Shown here piece after piece: positions 11,976-22,224 of a DNA stretch of 64,000 nucleotides. Origin of the DNA: Branchiostoma lanceolatum. Its lineage: Eukaryota > Chordata > Leptocardii > Amphioxiformes > Branchiostomatidae. The stretch is from assembly GCF_035083965.1 (NCBI RefSeq), contig NC_089735.1, positions 1,123,501 through 1,187,500 of the forward strand, written 5' to 3'. Under the pieces are notes generated by a model. The model was not told where the DNA came from and made no database searches. It saw nothing but the letters and a program-made list of their open reading frames with translations. Both the position numbers and the translations under genes were made by a program. The stretch's first letter is position 1. Every line of letters starts with the position of its first letter.

Positions 11976-13584
11976 TTAAAACTATGGACTTTTCTATGTT
12001 ATGAAGCATTGACTTTTTTGAATTCACTATTATCTGTATTACGGTAATAATACATACAAAGAAGTTCAGTGATGCCCTTGACTTTTTTTCAATCTTTGAG
12101 ATTTCACATTCCCATAACATTATGACAACCTCTAACCGCCTACAGCAAATGTATGTTTTGGTTAAAAAATTTTTTAAAACTATTGCAGTTGTAGCATAGT
12201 ACTTAACCACTTAGCTCCCAAGTACCTGGCTGCCCTGCTTAGCCAGGTGCCTTGTATTGCATGAATTGTGTGGATTGTATCATTTAGATTTTGTAAATGT
12301 GCAAAAGAGATTGAAATTACTAGCTACAGTCATTGGCTGAGTTCTTCGAGAATGCTTGATACCAAATATTGAATGTTCTTTGAAATGGAACAATTGCAAC
12401 TGCAATGTACAATCTGTTGATTTCATTATGATTCATGTACTGACCCAAATTGAGAAGTATATTATATGTATTTAGTTTCAAACTGTTCCCCGACATTTGG
12501 TATAGTGACTGTCTTGTTTCTTGATTTTCCATATAGCTGCCAGTGTACCAGTGATATCACATATGTGGGGTCCTGAAAACCCCCATACATAGCCTTTTTT
12601 ACTATTGATCACTTCATAATTGCACATAATTTTTTAGTAAGTAATTTACTGATTGATGTCTTAAAAAGCAACTGTAAAATGTGCAAAATAACCTTAATTT
12701 ACTTTTTAAGTACCCTCATATCCCCCATGTAGAGCCCAAATCAACATTTCTGATTTGTGCTAGCATTTTATGACAATTATGCATGGTTTTCACGTAGCGG
12801 CAGAAAAAATTGCCATAACTTACCCCGTAGTGAGACGTCACAACCTGATTTATTATAGCCCCGAACCCGAAAAATCCCCATAAAGAGCCCCCATTCACGG
12901 CTCGCGTTATGAGTGGCCCAAATTTACGACGCTTGTTTTTGAATCAGTAGATGTTCCTCTCTCAAGCAACAGTAAAACCAGTCTCCAAAGCCACTGCCCA
13001 GGGCAGATAATGCCCCTTAAAAATGACTAAAATTCAAAGAGATGAAAAGTCTGCTTTCATTGGTTCTGGTAACCCCCTAGTACACCCTCTTAATTTCAAT
13101 GCTTCACCTTCAACTTTTGGCAGGTAAAACTAGGGAACCCATGCTATATGGAAATATAAAACTTATAATCGTATCTTAATTAGAATTGTCACGATAGCTA
13201 TTGCAATTTCAGTAATTTTCAGCCATGAATTGTTGAATTTTTGAGGGTCTCAGAGGGGGGTCCCATAACGCCATAACGAAAAATAGCTGGAGAGTTTTAA
13301 TTATATGGCTGTTAATAGTTCCACATACCTATCACACATACAAAGTTTGAGCCGATTTGGCCGACCCCCATCTTCCCACCTCTGCCTGGTTTTCTCATGC
13401 AATGACTCTTAATACTAAATTTGCTAAATTGGAAATAGGATTCCGGAACATTTGTTGCCAAAGTTGACATAAAGATATATCAGAAATATACAAAAACCAA
13501 TGAACTTTTCCCTAACTGTTCATCCTACTGACAGACATGCGCATCTCCCTAACTATGCGGTCTCCTGACAAAGACTAAAACAGT

Positions 13585-13612
13585 TTGATTTGATTGATTG
13601 ATTGATTGATTG
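13585..13612. repeat. (GATT)n microsatellite
   Basis: Seven perfect GATT units. It lies just upstream of the LINE fragment at 13690. Confidence 0.9.
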
Positions 13613-13689
13613 TAGAGAAACGTACAGCCAGGGTTTCCGAACTAGCCGAAGGCTATTACAAAGGGTCAGCCCTGGTAACTGAACAATAT

Positions 13690-13870
13690 ACACCTACAAA
13701 GGAATGGGAAACCTAAAAACTGCAAAGGCACTCAGAAAGCTACGGCAGCTCACAGGAAAAATGATGCAGTGGAAAGAAACGAAGAAAGACAGAATGCAGC
13801 CAGAGGTTGTTTCCACAACTACATGTACCTGAGCTGAAGAACACAGTGGATTATCATCATCATCATGACA
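13690..13870 (+). mobile_element. LINE 3' fragment, same family as 6245-6699
   Basis: The plus strand reads GMGNLKTAKALRKLRQL then QWKETKKD, matching the last coding part of the minus-strand LINE fragment at 6245-6699. It also ends in a (CAT)n run (13855-13866). It is strongly 5'-truncated. Confidence 0.7.
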
Positions 13871-14660
13871 CTACTACGCAAAAACATTTTGACCAGACTG
13901 GGAAAGGCTGAATCCAATTCAACCTTACCAGGACGTCTGAACATTCGTGACGCTAAATAAGGAATTTCTAGGGCAAGTAGAGTGCAAACATTTGCGAGCA
14001 AGCACACCATATTTCAATAAATCGCTTTGTTGCAATTTCAATAAGATGAAATAGATATTTAAATTGGGTGTCCAAAGATCAACTATCAATAATATCATGA
14101 GAAATTTCTTGGGCAATAATGTAACTAAGTTCCTTCTAGTATTTGGGCTGAGAAACTGTGACGTCAGCCTTAACAAAAGACATGTGAAACAGTCGGTGAT
14201 AGATGCCACGTGATTTGGTGCATATCAAGACAACACACCTTTCATGTACTAACCTGGCAAATACAACTTTCTAATCATGTGTCCGTCTATTGCCTACCCC
14301 AATGCTAAAACCCCGTGCGGAATTCTGCTGTGCAGTACTTCCTAACTCCGCATGAGGGCTACTGTTACCTGTTTAATGACTGAAAGGTGCTGGCAAAGAC
14401 AATACACTTTCACGCAAAGCACTGCAAATAAAATGATGATGATGTGACACGACAGAAGGTTTGAGAGTGCATGGTTGTGCTCAGATATGGGAGTGCTGTC
14501 TCTTTATTCATTGGGAAATATATATAGTCAGTCAGTCTATAAAGACTATGACATAGTACTCAATACTCATTGGGAGTACAATGAATAAACAAAACAGCAA
14601 AGTGTTGAAGTCAAGGAAAAAAAGACACATAGGACAAACACAGAAATTAAGCACCCAGAT
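13871..14660. other. intergenic stretch, no supported gene
   Basis: No coding or RNA signature found. It lies between the LINE tail and the 3' end of zinc-finger gene 1. Confidence 0.5.
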
Positions 14661-14666
14661 TTTATT
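14661..14666 (-). terminator. candidate poly(A) signal of zinc-finger gene 1
   Basis: TTTATT on the plus strand, which is AATAAA on the gene strand, about 360 nt after the stop codon at 15029. It is the closest clear AATAAA, but the site is a guess from position alone. Confidence 0.4.
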
Positions 14667-15028
14667 CCATCAAAGGAAGTAAAAAAAAGGTCACCTTAAG
14701 ATTAGATTTGCAAATGATATCAGAATATGTTATTTTGCCAGCTACATATAACTAACTGTTAAATGTGTTGGCTATAATCACAATGTTGGCACTGAAGTTA
14801 CAGTTCTTTAAATCGTCACATACTGGATTCATACTGCTTTTAGCTTCTCAAATTGGAACTTGTGACTTTTTTCTACAATCTTATTTTCTTTTTTTCTTTG
14901 CAGGTGGGTACATCAAGCTCTAGTTATGGTTGCATTCATAATTACATGGCCTCTTCCAAGCATAGCTTTTTGTATGTCTTATTCTACTTTCTGATTGATA
15001 TGAAAATTGCACATATCACAGATCTGTT

Positions 15029-16429
15029 TCACAGCTTCCCTTCCGTCTGTCCATGTTTTTTAACGTGTCTCACCAGACATAGTTTCCTAATGGCTGAATA
15101 GTCGCACAGATTACACTTGTATGGCTTGTCGTCTGTATGAGTTTTTGCGTGTCTTGACAGACTGGCCTTGCTAGCCGTCCTGAACCCGCACTCTCCGCAG
15201 CTGTAGGGTTTCTCACTGGTGTGTTTAGTCATGTGTTTCGTCACGTTTTCCTTTCTATATGCACGGTACTCACACTGGTCACACTTGTACGGCTTTTCTC
15301 CTGTATGGATTTTCAGATGGTCCAAGAGGTGGGACTTCTTGGCTGTCCTGTGCCCACACTCTCCACAGAGGAAGGGTTTCAGACCGGTATGTTTGGTGAC
15401 GTGTGCGTCCAAGCTCTGTTTCCAGGCTGTGGAGAAGTCACAGTGGTCACACTTGTATGGCTTTTCTCCTTTGTGTCTTTTCATGTGTTGGGTGAGGTTG
15501 GATCGTTCAGCCGTGCAGTAGCCGCACTCCCCGCAAATGTAGGGTTTCTCCCCGGCATGTTTGTACTTGTGTGCACGCATGCGGGGTCTCCATGGTGTTG
15601 AAAAGTCACACTGGTCACACCGGTACAGCTTCTTTCCTCCTGGGTTGTGGGTGTACATGTGCTGATCCAAACTTCTCTTCCCTGTTGCAGAAAAGTCACA
15701 CAGATTACATGTGTACTTCATGTGTCTTTTCGTGTGTTTTGTGAGGGTGGACTTGTCAGCTGTCCTGTACTCACATTTCTCACACATGAAGGGTTTCTTG
15801 CCGTTGTGCTTCATCCGGTGTACGAGCAGGCTAGCTTTCCAAACTGTGCAGAAGTCACACAGGTCACACTTGTACGGCTTCTCACCTGAATGTGTCTTCA
15901 TATGACTGAACAGTCTGAACTTGTCGGCTGTCCTGTACCCACACTCCCCACACACATATGGGTTCTCCCCAGTGTGTTTAGCCATGTGCGTGGCCAACTT
16001 TCTCTTCCAAGCCGTGCGGAAGTCACAGTGTTCACACTTGTAGGGCTTCTCCCCTGTATGGGTGTTCATGTGCTCTAACAGGCGGTGCCTTTGCAATGTT
16101 TCGTACCCACATTCGGTGCAGATGTGTGTCTTACCACTGTGATTGGCTGGACTTATCTGGCGAGATGAAACCACGCCACACTGGTTGACGTTCTGCAACT
16201 TTTTTTTCCTTTGGTTTTTTCCCACTTTGCAGAACATCGAATTGGCTGTGTACCCACCTTCTGTAAAGATGGAAGGTGTCTCACCAGTGTTTGTAGTGTC
16301 ATCGTTCTTGGTGGATTCCTTCTGACAGTTTTTCACACCAGTTGTTATCTCTGCTGTTACGTCATCTGTCGACAGAGGGCAGCTTTCCTCCGGAACTTCA
16401 GTAGGAGACCCACCACTCTCAGCAGCCAT
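15029..16429 (-). CDS. C2H2 zinc-finger protein, 13 fingers (zinc-finger gene 1)
   Basis: A single coding exon of 466 residues. The N-terminal ~95 residues form a leader (MAAESGGSPTEVPEE...DDVT) shared with the other four paralogs, followed by 13 C2H2 fingers from about residue 104 to 460. Fingers alternate between a C.EC form and a CD.C form and are joined mostly by TGEKPY-type linkers. Two linkers are irregular, one short (KRHMKYTC) and one with a GG insert. The start is the first ATG after a convincing splice acceptor (CCACCAGCAG, just upstream of 16440). The 5' non-coding exon is listed at 17185. It is likely a nuclear, sequence-specific DNA-binding protein; target and partners are unknown. 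It is the most diverged member of the cluster and looks intact. Confidence 0.92.
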   Translation of the reverse strand: MAAESGGSPTEVPEESCPLSTDDVTAEITTGVKNCQKESTKNDDTTNTGETPSIFTEGGYTANSMFCKVGKNQRKKKLQNVNQCGVVSSRQISPANHSGKTHICTECGYETLQRHRLLEHMNTHTGEKPYKCEHCDFRTAWKRKLATHMAKHTGENPYVCGECGYRTADKFRLFSHMKTHSGEKPYKCDLCDFCTVWKASLLVHRMKHNGKKPFMCEKCEYRTADKSTLTKHTKRHMKYTCNLCDFSATGKRSLDQHMYTHNPGGKKLYRCDQCDFSTPWRPRMRAHKYKHAGEKPYICGECGYCTAERSNLTQHMKRHKGEKPYKCDHCDFSTAWKQSLDAHVTKHTGLKPFLCGECGHRTAKKSHLLDHLKIHTGEKPYKCDQCEYRAYRKENVTKHMTKHTSEKPYSCGECGFRTASKASLSRHAKTHTDDKPYKCNLCDYSAIRKLCLVRHVKKHGQTEGKL

Positions 16430-16482
16430 GTCTGCACCCTGCTGGTGGGAAAGACATGTTGAAAAAAATCATGAAAGATAAA

Positions 16483-16672
16483 ATAAGCTAGTTCGGAGTT
16501 GCGACTACGCATGTGCAGTGTCAAAGGTAAAGCCCCCACCGAGACGTGAACAAAACCCGTCGGGGTGTTGTTATGCAAATCGAGTAAATGTCGAGGTGAG
16601 CACTGTTTACAAGCCGGAGGCCTTCACCTTTGACACTGCACATGCGTAGTAGCAACCCTGAACTAGCTTATT
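16483..16672. mobile_element. ~190-bp MITE with inverted ends, in the intron of zinc-finger gene 1
   Basis: ATAAGCTAGTTCGG at the left end returns inverted as CTGAACTAGCTTAT at the right. The inverted homology extends inward through TGCGTAGT and the AAAGGTGAAGG-like block on both arms. A second copy sits at the matching place in zinc-finger gene 5 (33048-33237). It has no coding capacity. Confidence 0.85.
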
Positions 16673-16779
16673 GTCGGTGTTCTAAGGTCAGCAAGAAGAT
16701 GCAAATCAAATCTTCAAATCCCATCGCCAACATCTTTTGGCATTATGCCGGTAATGGGCCATTGTTGTTTTCTTGTAAC

Positions 16780-16870
16780 GTTTGATGTAATGTTACTATA
16801 CGTGGTCGTCTATTCGTATTACATTTGATATAATATCACCGTAGTATAATGTGACAATAAGATTCAATTC
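16780..16870 (+). mobile_element. LINE-type 3' tail fragment
   Basis: AT-rich stretch ending ATGTGACAATAAGATTCAA with a short ATTCAA repeat, as in other non-LTR tails of this window. There is no coding part. Confidence 0.4.
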
Positions 16871-17184
16871 AACCAATAAATAAATATTGACTCAAAAAAT
16901 GTTAATTCTATGGCTAACCATGACGCATTCTTAGATAAAAGGACAGGATTATAGACTTTAAGATCATATACTTCTTCTATTCAATATCATACCCCCACTG
17001 CCTACAGCACCTTATATATTCCATGCAGGGCTAAATTTTACCCCTGCACTGAATAAAATATTGCCTGCCCCCCCTCCCCCCAATAAAGGACACACAGTGT
17101 CAACATTCACTGGTTTACGTACGATTAAACTTCAGGAAATACACAGGATTGTTCATAAAAGCGACACACAAAGATGCTGCCTAC

Positions 17185-17311
17185 CAGAGAAGGATGTGAA
17201 AGCCGTGCCGCCCTGGAATCAACAAACAGAAGTGGGCAAAGTGGATGAAGCACACGTCGACAAGAATCAAGATGGCGGACGGCACAATATAGACCTTTGA
17301 CCTAGGTCATT
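17185..17311 (-). promoter_or_regulatory. 5' non-coding exon and core promoter region of zinc-finger gene 1
   Basis: On the gene strand a candidate donor (TTCTCTG/GTAGG) lies at 17185. The region upstream of it contains CAAGATGGCGGAC (17268-17280, plus strand), a YY1-type motif found at the same place in all five paralogs. Just beyond lies a palindromic TGACCTAGGTCA (about 17299-17310), nuclear-receptor-like. The transcription start is inferred from comparison among paralogs. Confidence 0.5.
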
Positions 17312-17319
17312 GGGGAAAA

Positions 17320-18430
17320 CCAACACCTGCTTACCCACATTAGTGTAGTGTGGGTGAATAGTACGATAGCATTGTAAGATCACATTTAGGTCGAATCATC
17401 GACGCTTGGCACGACAAGCTTCCTACAGTAGAGGCCTCTACTCTCATACGCGTCGTCTGCATGTAGTTAGTATGGTAATTGCAAAGAGATTGTGGTTTGT
17501 TTACCGTTACTCAAATCAGCCACATTCCTTCTGCACATATCGATGGCATTTATCACGTTTCTCAGCGTTATTTTCGGCGATACTCAACAGTCTCTCTTTT
17601 TAAGTTTAAAATATCAAAAATAGACGTAGTAAAAAAGTTAACAACTGTGTGTGTATTGTTTGATATTCATACCACCTGCCGATCCGAATGAAAGCTGTAA
17701 GCCATGTTTAAGTTCATTGAGGCAAGTATAGCTATTGAAATTGATGCTATAGCAATGATATATTTTGCAATAAAACATAACATCCTGTTACACATAGATG
17801 AGTAACTGCCCCTACATTGCAAGCAGAGGTTAGTGGAGAAGACCAAGGAGGTTCAGTATATAAAATCTCCTTGAGAAGACCGTGACCTTCTTATCATATT
17901 CCCCGTTTTCTGTCCACACTCTCCACTAAGAAACTTCTCCACAAACCTCTGATTGGAAAGAACCTGCCCCCTCCCTACAGAGGTTCGGCCCTGGCTGTTT
18001 TATGTCGCCAAGCCATGGTACATCAAAAAACCAACTGGACCCGAACCTCTGCTTGGAGAGTACCCCTTCCCCCTGCCAGTATAAACAAAATGATAGCGGA
18101 CTAAAGAGAAAAATAAACCCTCCCTGCACCTTTTAGTACCCCTTACAACTCTTACTACAGAAACAGTGAGGAAACTTGCTGCCGCTCATGTACTTTGTAT
18201 TTAACACTAGTCCTTTAAAGGACCAACCAACCCCTATTACTTCAGACACTACTGGCTTTTCTTCTGTAGATACCATTTCATAAAAGTACTTTTATACATG
18301 CTTTCAGTGTGTGAACCACAATATTATTTTTCAGACTGTGCGCGAGCCACAATAGTCACAATAAGTTGTATGGCTTCTAGCTAACAGGAAGATGCTTGGT
18401 CATATGTTAGTCCAGAAGGATGATGACTAA
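17320..18430. other. intergenic between zinc-finger genes 1 and 2
   Basis: No supported gene. Between about 17930 and 18070 the motifs AGAGGTTCGG and CCTCTGCTTGGAGAGTA recur in short inverted form. This is a low-copy repeat of unknown type, also seen near 5430. Confidence 0.45.
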
Positions 18431-18458
18431 TCAAATACTAACACTGGTCACACTTAAG

Positions 18459-19709
18459 CTACTGTTGTATGTGTGGCTTTTCTCCTTGGTGCAATTTTAT
18501 GTGTCTGGAAAGAGTAGACCTAAAATCTGTACTAAACCCACACTCTTCACACATGAATGGCTCCTTAACAGTGTGTTTAGCCATGTGTCTGTCTAAGTGT
18601 CCTTTCCACACCGTAATGTAGTCACACTGATCACATTCGTATGGCTTATTTTGTCTATGTTTCTTCACATGTTCTGATAGGAGAGAGCATTCAGCTGTTC
18701 TGTACCCGCACACCCCACACAGGTAGGGTTTCTCAACGGTGTGTTTAGCCATGTGTGTGTCCAAGTCCCGTTTTCTACCAGTGCAGAAGTCACACTGGTC
18801 ACACCTGTAGACCCTCTCTCCTGTGTGTATCTTCATATGTCTCCATAGGTGAGACCTGTGGCCTGACCTGAACCCACACTCTCCACAAATGTAGGGTTTC
18901 TCACCAGTGTGCTTTACCTTGTGCCTGTCCAAGTTCAATTTAGATATTGCGCAGTAGTCACACTGGTCACACCTGTGTGGCTTGTTTTCTGTATGTATCT
19001 TCATATGACGCAATATCTGAGACCTATCAGCTGTCCTGTATCCGCACTCTCCACACATGTAGGGTTTTTCTCCAGTATGTTCAACCATGTGGGTGTCCAA
19101 GTCCCCTTTTCTAGCTGTGCAGAAGTCACACTGGTCACACTTGTACGGCTTCTCTTTTGTATGCACCATCTTGTTGTGCTTGGTGAGGTTTGCCCGGAAA
19201 GGTGTCTTGTATGCACAATCTTCACACCTGTAGGGTTTCTCATCAGTGTGTGTGGCCATGTGCCTGTTCAAATTCACTTTCCTATCCGTGCAGTAATCAC
19301 ACTGGTCACACTTGTGCAGCTTTTCTCCTGTATGTATCTTCATATGTCCTAATAGGTTAGACCTTTGAGTTGTCCTGTACCCGCACTCTCCACACATGTA
19401 GGGTTTCTCTCCAGCGTGTTTGACCTTGTGTATGCCCAACCTCCCTTTTCTGTCTGTACAGTAGTCACACAGGTCACACTTGTACAACTTTTTTGCTGCA
19501 CGAATCTTCTTCTTCTGGGAGAGATTTGACCTATCAGACGGTTTCTCACCAGAGTTTGCTGACACCCCATTCACCATGGACTCATCTTGGCATCTCCCCG
19601 CTTCAGCTCTAGATCTTTGCTTTTCTGTGACGTCATCCATCACTATCTGACTGTTTTCCTGCCTGAAAACTTCGGTTGGAGACCCAGGTCTTGCTGCCAT
19701 ATCTACCAT
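18459..19709 (-). CDS. C2H2 zinc-finger protein, 12 fingers (zinc-finger gene 2)
   Basis: A single coding exon. Translation most likely starts at MVDMAARPGSP (19709), one base after a good splice acceptor (TTTTTCACAG); the frame stays open further upstream only because the intron is open. The leader of about 75 residues carries GSPTEVFRQENSQI and DDVTEKQ, then 12 C2H2 fingers follow to the C-terminus in strict alternation of CDQC-type and CGEC-type. Finger 4 has a one-residue longer helix end (HNKMVH). Linkers are TGEKPY, TDEKPY and TVEKPY variants. It is likely a nuclear DNA-binding regulator of unknown target. It looks intact. The 5' non-coding exon is near 20472. Confidence 0.92.
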   Translation of the reverse strand: MVDMAARPGSPTEVFRQENSQIVMDDVTEKQRSRAEAGRCQDESMVNGVSANSGEKPSDRSNLSQKKKIRAAKKLYKCDLCDYCTDRKGRLGIHKVKHAGEKPYMCGECGYRTTQRSNLLGHMKIHTGEKLHKCDQCDYCTDRKVNLNRHMATHTDEKPYRCEDCAYKTPFRANLTKHNKMVHTKEKPYKCDQCDFCTARKGDLDTHMVEHTGEKPYMCGECGYRTADRSQILRHMKIHTENKPHRCDQCDYCAISKLNLDRHKVKHTGEKPYICGECGFRSGHRSHLWRHMKIHTGERVYRCDQCDFCTGRKRDLDTHMAKHTVEKPYLCGVCGYRTAECSLLSEHVKKHRQNKPYECDQCDYITVWKGHLDRHMAKHTVKEPFMCEECGFSTDFRSTLSRHIKLHQGEKPHIQQ

Positions 19710-20471
19710 GCTGTGAAAAACATATAACAATGTGAAACATACTTTTACTGATATCATACATTGAGGAATGATGTTAGATTAGTACACTAATATAAATGGT
19801 TGGTAGTTGCTAATATTCTGTGAAATTTACCATACATTGCACATGATGCACGTGCAATAAATTTTCACTTGACTATGTAAGAAAAATGTCACTATATAAA
19901 TTTTAGGAAAATGTATCTATGATGCAGCTAGATATCAAATTCTCCACTGAAGTGAATGGAGAACAACTTAGCTCCACATGCCCCCAAAAATGGCAAACAA
20001 ATGTACACATAAACAAACCAATCCAATGCTGCTACATGTACAGCCATGTACAGATATCACATCATCAGTTTTCCCAAGTACACGTACATTCCCTAAGAGC
20101 CAGGAGGCAAGACTCATCTGCTCTCAGGCCAACAAGACTACAACACTGCTTAGTTTAAGGAAGTGGAAAAATCAGTTAGCAAACAGATGATTAAACACAA
20201 CGGGGTTCCTGAAACTTCTGAGCTAAGCAGGATTCTTACCTTCTCTAGTCGCAGCGGAATAAACAATGAAACTTCTTAGGTTATCATCCACTTTCATTTG
20301 GAATGAAGTCTGGTGCATAATTTCCTTGCCCCCCCCCCTTCCCGCAAAAGGGCACACTTATCGACCGATCACCATGCAGAGATCTACCTAAGTTCCAACG
20401 ACTGTTCTAATAATTACGAGCCGCATAATTCACTACAATTACAGTAATCATCTTGGCTATCGAATCCTCAC

Positions 20472-20590
20472 CTTAAACTGATCCCGAACAGACAACAAAC
20501 GGCAGAAATACTACAAAAAGTGGACAAAGACACATTTACAGAAATCCAAGATGGCGAGTAGGAAGCTGGATTCTGGGATGTCAAAGGTCA
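20472..20590 (-). promoter_or_regulatory. 5' non-coding exon and promoter motifs of zinc-finger gene 2
   Basis: Candidate donor GTTTAAG/GTGAGG at 20472. CCAAGATGGCG at 20546-20556 and TCAAAGGTCA at 20581-20590 sit in the same order and spacing as upstream of genes 3 and 4. A second candidate exon with donor AGAGAAG/GTAAGAATC lies near 20240. The region from about 19740 to 20935 is homologous to 24740-26000. Confidence 0.5.
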
Positions 20591-20934
20591 TTTCATAAGC
20601 TGTAAGTTATATGGTACACCTGATTACCCAAATATCATCGCACATCACAACACATGTAAAAACAGCTTATGAATTTTTCTTTCGTGGCTCTCTGAATTGA
20701 AATTGACTGTATCAAAGTCGTACTTGGATCGTAGAATAACAAATGTGCAAACGTTCTACCATGCTATGAATGAACACACAGGACACTAGGCTGACCACTC
20801 TCTTTAGTTCATTTACAAAATAGCTATTTCAGAATCATCATTTAATCATTGTTATTAAGTATCAAATATCTATTTGGATACATTATCTTTGTTCATGCGT
20901 ACCTTGTCTTTAGTATCTAGTATAAGTATCTAGT

Positions 20935-21645
20935 TTTCACAGTGGACCCTTCTCTCTGAAAGGAGGAGGAACGCCCGCCTCACCTTTTTCTGTAAGCTAG
21001 TTAATAACCATATCAATATTAATACAGATAGTGTACTGAAACCAGCCCAGGGGCGCACCCGGGGAAGCCACACGCTCAAATTTCAACCACTTTACGCCCG
21101 AACAGACTCTTACAAATATTCATACTTCCCCCGCACCATACCCGAGTGGAACGCCCTGCCTGGCGCGGTTGTTACGGCTCCCACCGTTGAGTCTTTCCGC
21201 GCCAGGCTGGAGGCCTGCCCGCCTTAGCCTGGGACCTCCTCCCCCCCTACTTTGCCCCTAGCGGGGTTATCTGGGGGTAGTCTAAGTTGAAGTTGAAGTA
21301 TACTCGCATGTTGTTGATATTATGAATTCTCAGAGATTGCGCGTGGATCCCGTCCTTCAACTTTAACAAACGGTCTAAGCAACTATCGAATTGATAAAGG
21401 ACTAATGACTTAACTAATTATGTACTTAATGATGTCTTCATGTATTTATTTATCTACTTATTTATTTTGATGTATCATCTATGATTGTATTGATATCGTT
21501 TACGTTATGTTTACGTTAAGTTTATTTTTGTACTCTTTATCCGTGATTCCTGCCCCTCCACTTTACTTCGACCTTGTTGAAAAGCGGCCTTGTAGCCGAA
21601 CAAGCATTTCGAAGAGAAATAATGGTTTTGACTTTGACTTGAAAT
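20935..21645 (+). mobile_element. LINE 3' end (reverse-transcriptase C-terminus plus 3' UTR)
   Basis: The plus strand encodes about 90 residues without an ATG, ending at TAG 21225-21227: the run YSYFPRTIPEWNALPGAVV and the end SFRARLEACPP are typical of the C-terminus of non-LTR ORF2. About 400 bp of 3' UTR follow, ending near TTTTGACTTTGACTTG. It interrupts a block that is continuous in the neighbouring duplicated unit (around 26000), so it inserted after the zinc-finger units had duplicated. Confidence 0.8.
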
Positions 21646-21653
21646 GAAGCAAA

Positions 21654-21659
21654 TTTATT
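21654..21659 (-). terminator. candidate poly(A) signal of zinc-finger gene 3
   Basis: TTTATT on the plus strand, AATAAA on the gene strand. It lies in the 3' flank that is homologous to the 3' flank of gene 4 and is placed by position only. Confidence 0.3.
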
Positions 21660-22104
21660 CAGTTTACATTGAGCAAAATATGACATTTATTGTGGTGCCC
21701 AACCGAAGTTTAACACAGCGCCAGTGAGCAAGATACAAACCATCATACAACAATAACATATATCAACAACAGCAGCCTATCTTTACTAGTCTACCAGGGG
21801 ATGAGGGAAGCCCCTGTGCCGTACATTCATTTCGTTACAAGGATTTTTATGCCTCTTTCTTTAACTTAGAATTATTAAGTCATGTGCCTCGTGGCACATT
21901 GGGCAGTAAGCTGTCCCCATGATTCAGTACGTTTTTTCACAAATCTATTCCACCTAAAACCTCATGCTGTTTCACAGAGCGGGTACTAAGGTGTTTTGTC
22001 CATACTGTGCACAGACCACAGTGATCAAACTTGTACGGCTTCTCTCCAACTGGAAAATGTTTGGCCACGTGTTAGTCCAGGTGAACTTGATGGCTAACCG
22101 AATA

Positions 22105-22222
22105 CTAACAAAGGTCGCACTTGACTTGTACGTGTGGCGTCTCGTCTGACTGCATTTTCATGTGTCTAGAAAGGGAAGACCTGTAATCTGTCCTGAACCC
22201 ACACTCCTCACACATGAAAATG
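22105..22222 (-). pseudogene. detached last finger and original stop of zinc-finger gene 3
   Basis: In the gene strand this reads IFMCEECGFRTDYRSSLSRH, then QSDETPHVQVKCDLC and a stop at 22105-22107. It matches the C-terminal end of gene 4 (26753-26880) almost residue for residue. It is now separated from its own gene by the transposon at 22225-23842 and lies behind a stop codon supplied by that transposon. Confidence 0.85.
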
Positions 22223-22224
22223 TA

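Larger units (their letters stand above)
8863..13408. mobile_element. 4.5-kb non-autonomous DNA transposon with ~0.9-kb terminal inverted repeats
   Basis: The left arm (8863 to about 9745) reappears reverse-complemented at about 12545-13408 with only scattered differences. Each arm begins GAGTCATTGCA at its outer end, and the element is flanked by TTAA on both sides (8859-8862 and 13409-13412), which fits a TTAA target-site duplication. The matching 60-codon frames in the two arms (9383-9565 plus, 12716-12898 minus) are mirror copies and are not evidence of a gene. The ~2.8-kb interior encodes no transposase that I can recognise. It holds a LINE 3' fragment and a piggyBac-type MITE, both listed separately, so this element is older than both. 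Confidence 0.8.

Noticed and set aside
15219-16462. Several plus-strand open frames opposite zinc-finger gene 1, and similar ones opposite genes 2 to 5
   Set aside because: They are antisense shadows of the finger repeats: low stop density on the opposite strand of a repeated Cys/His code. No own domain or splice context.
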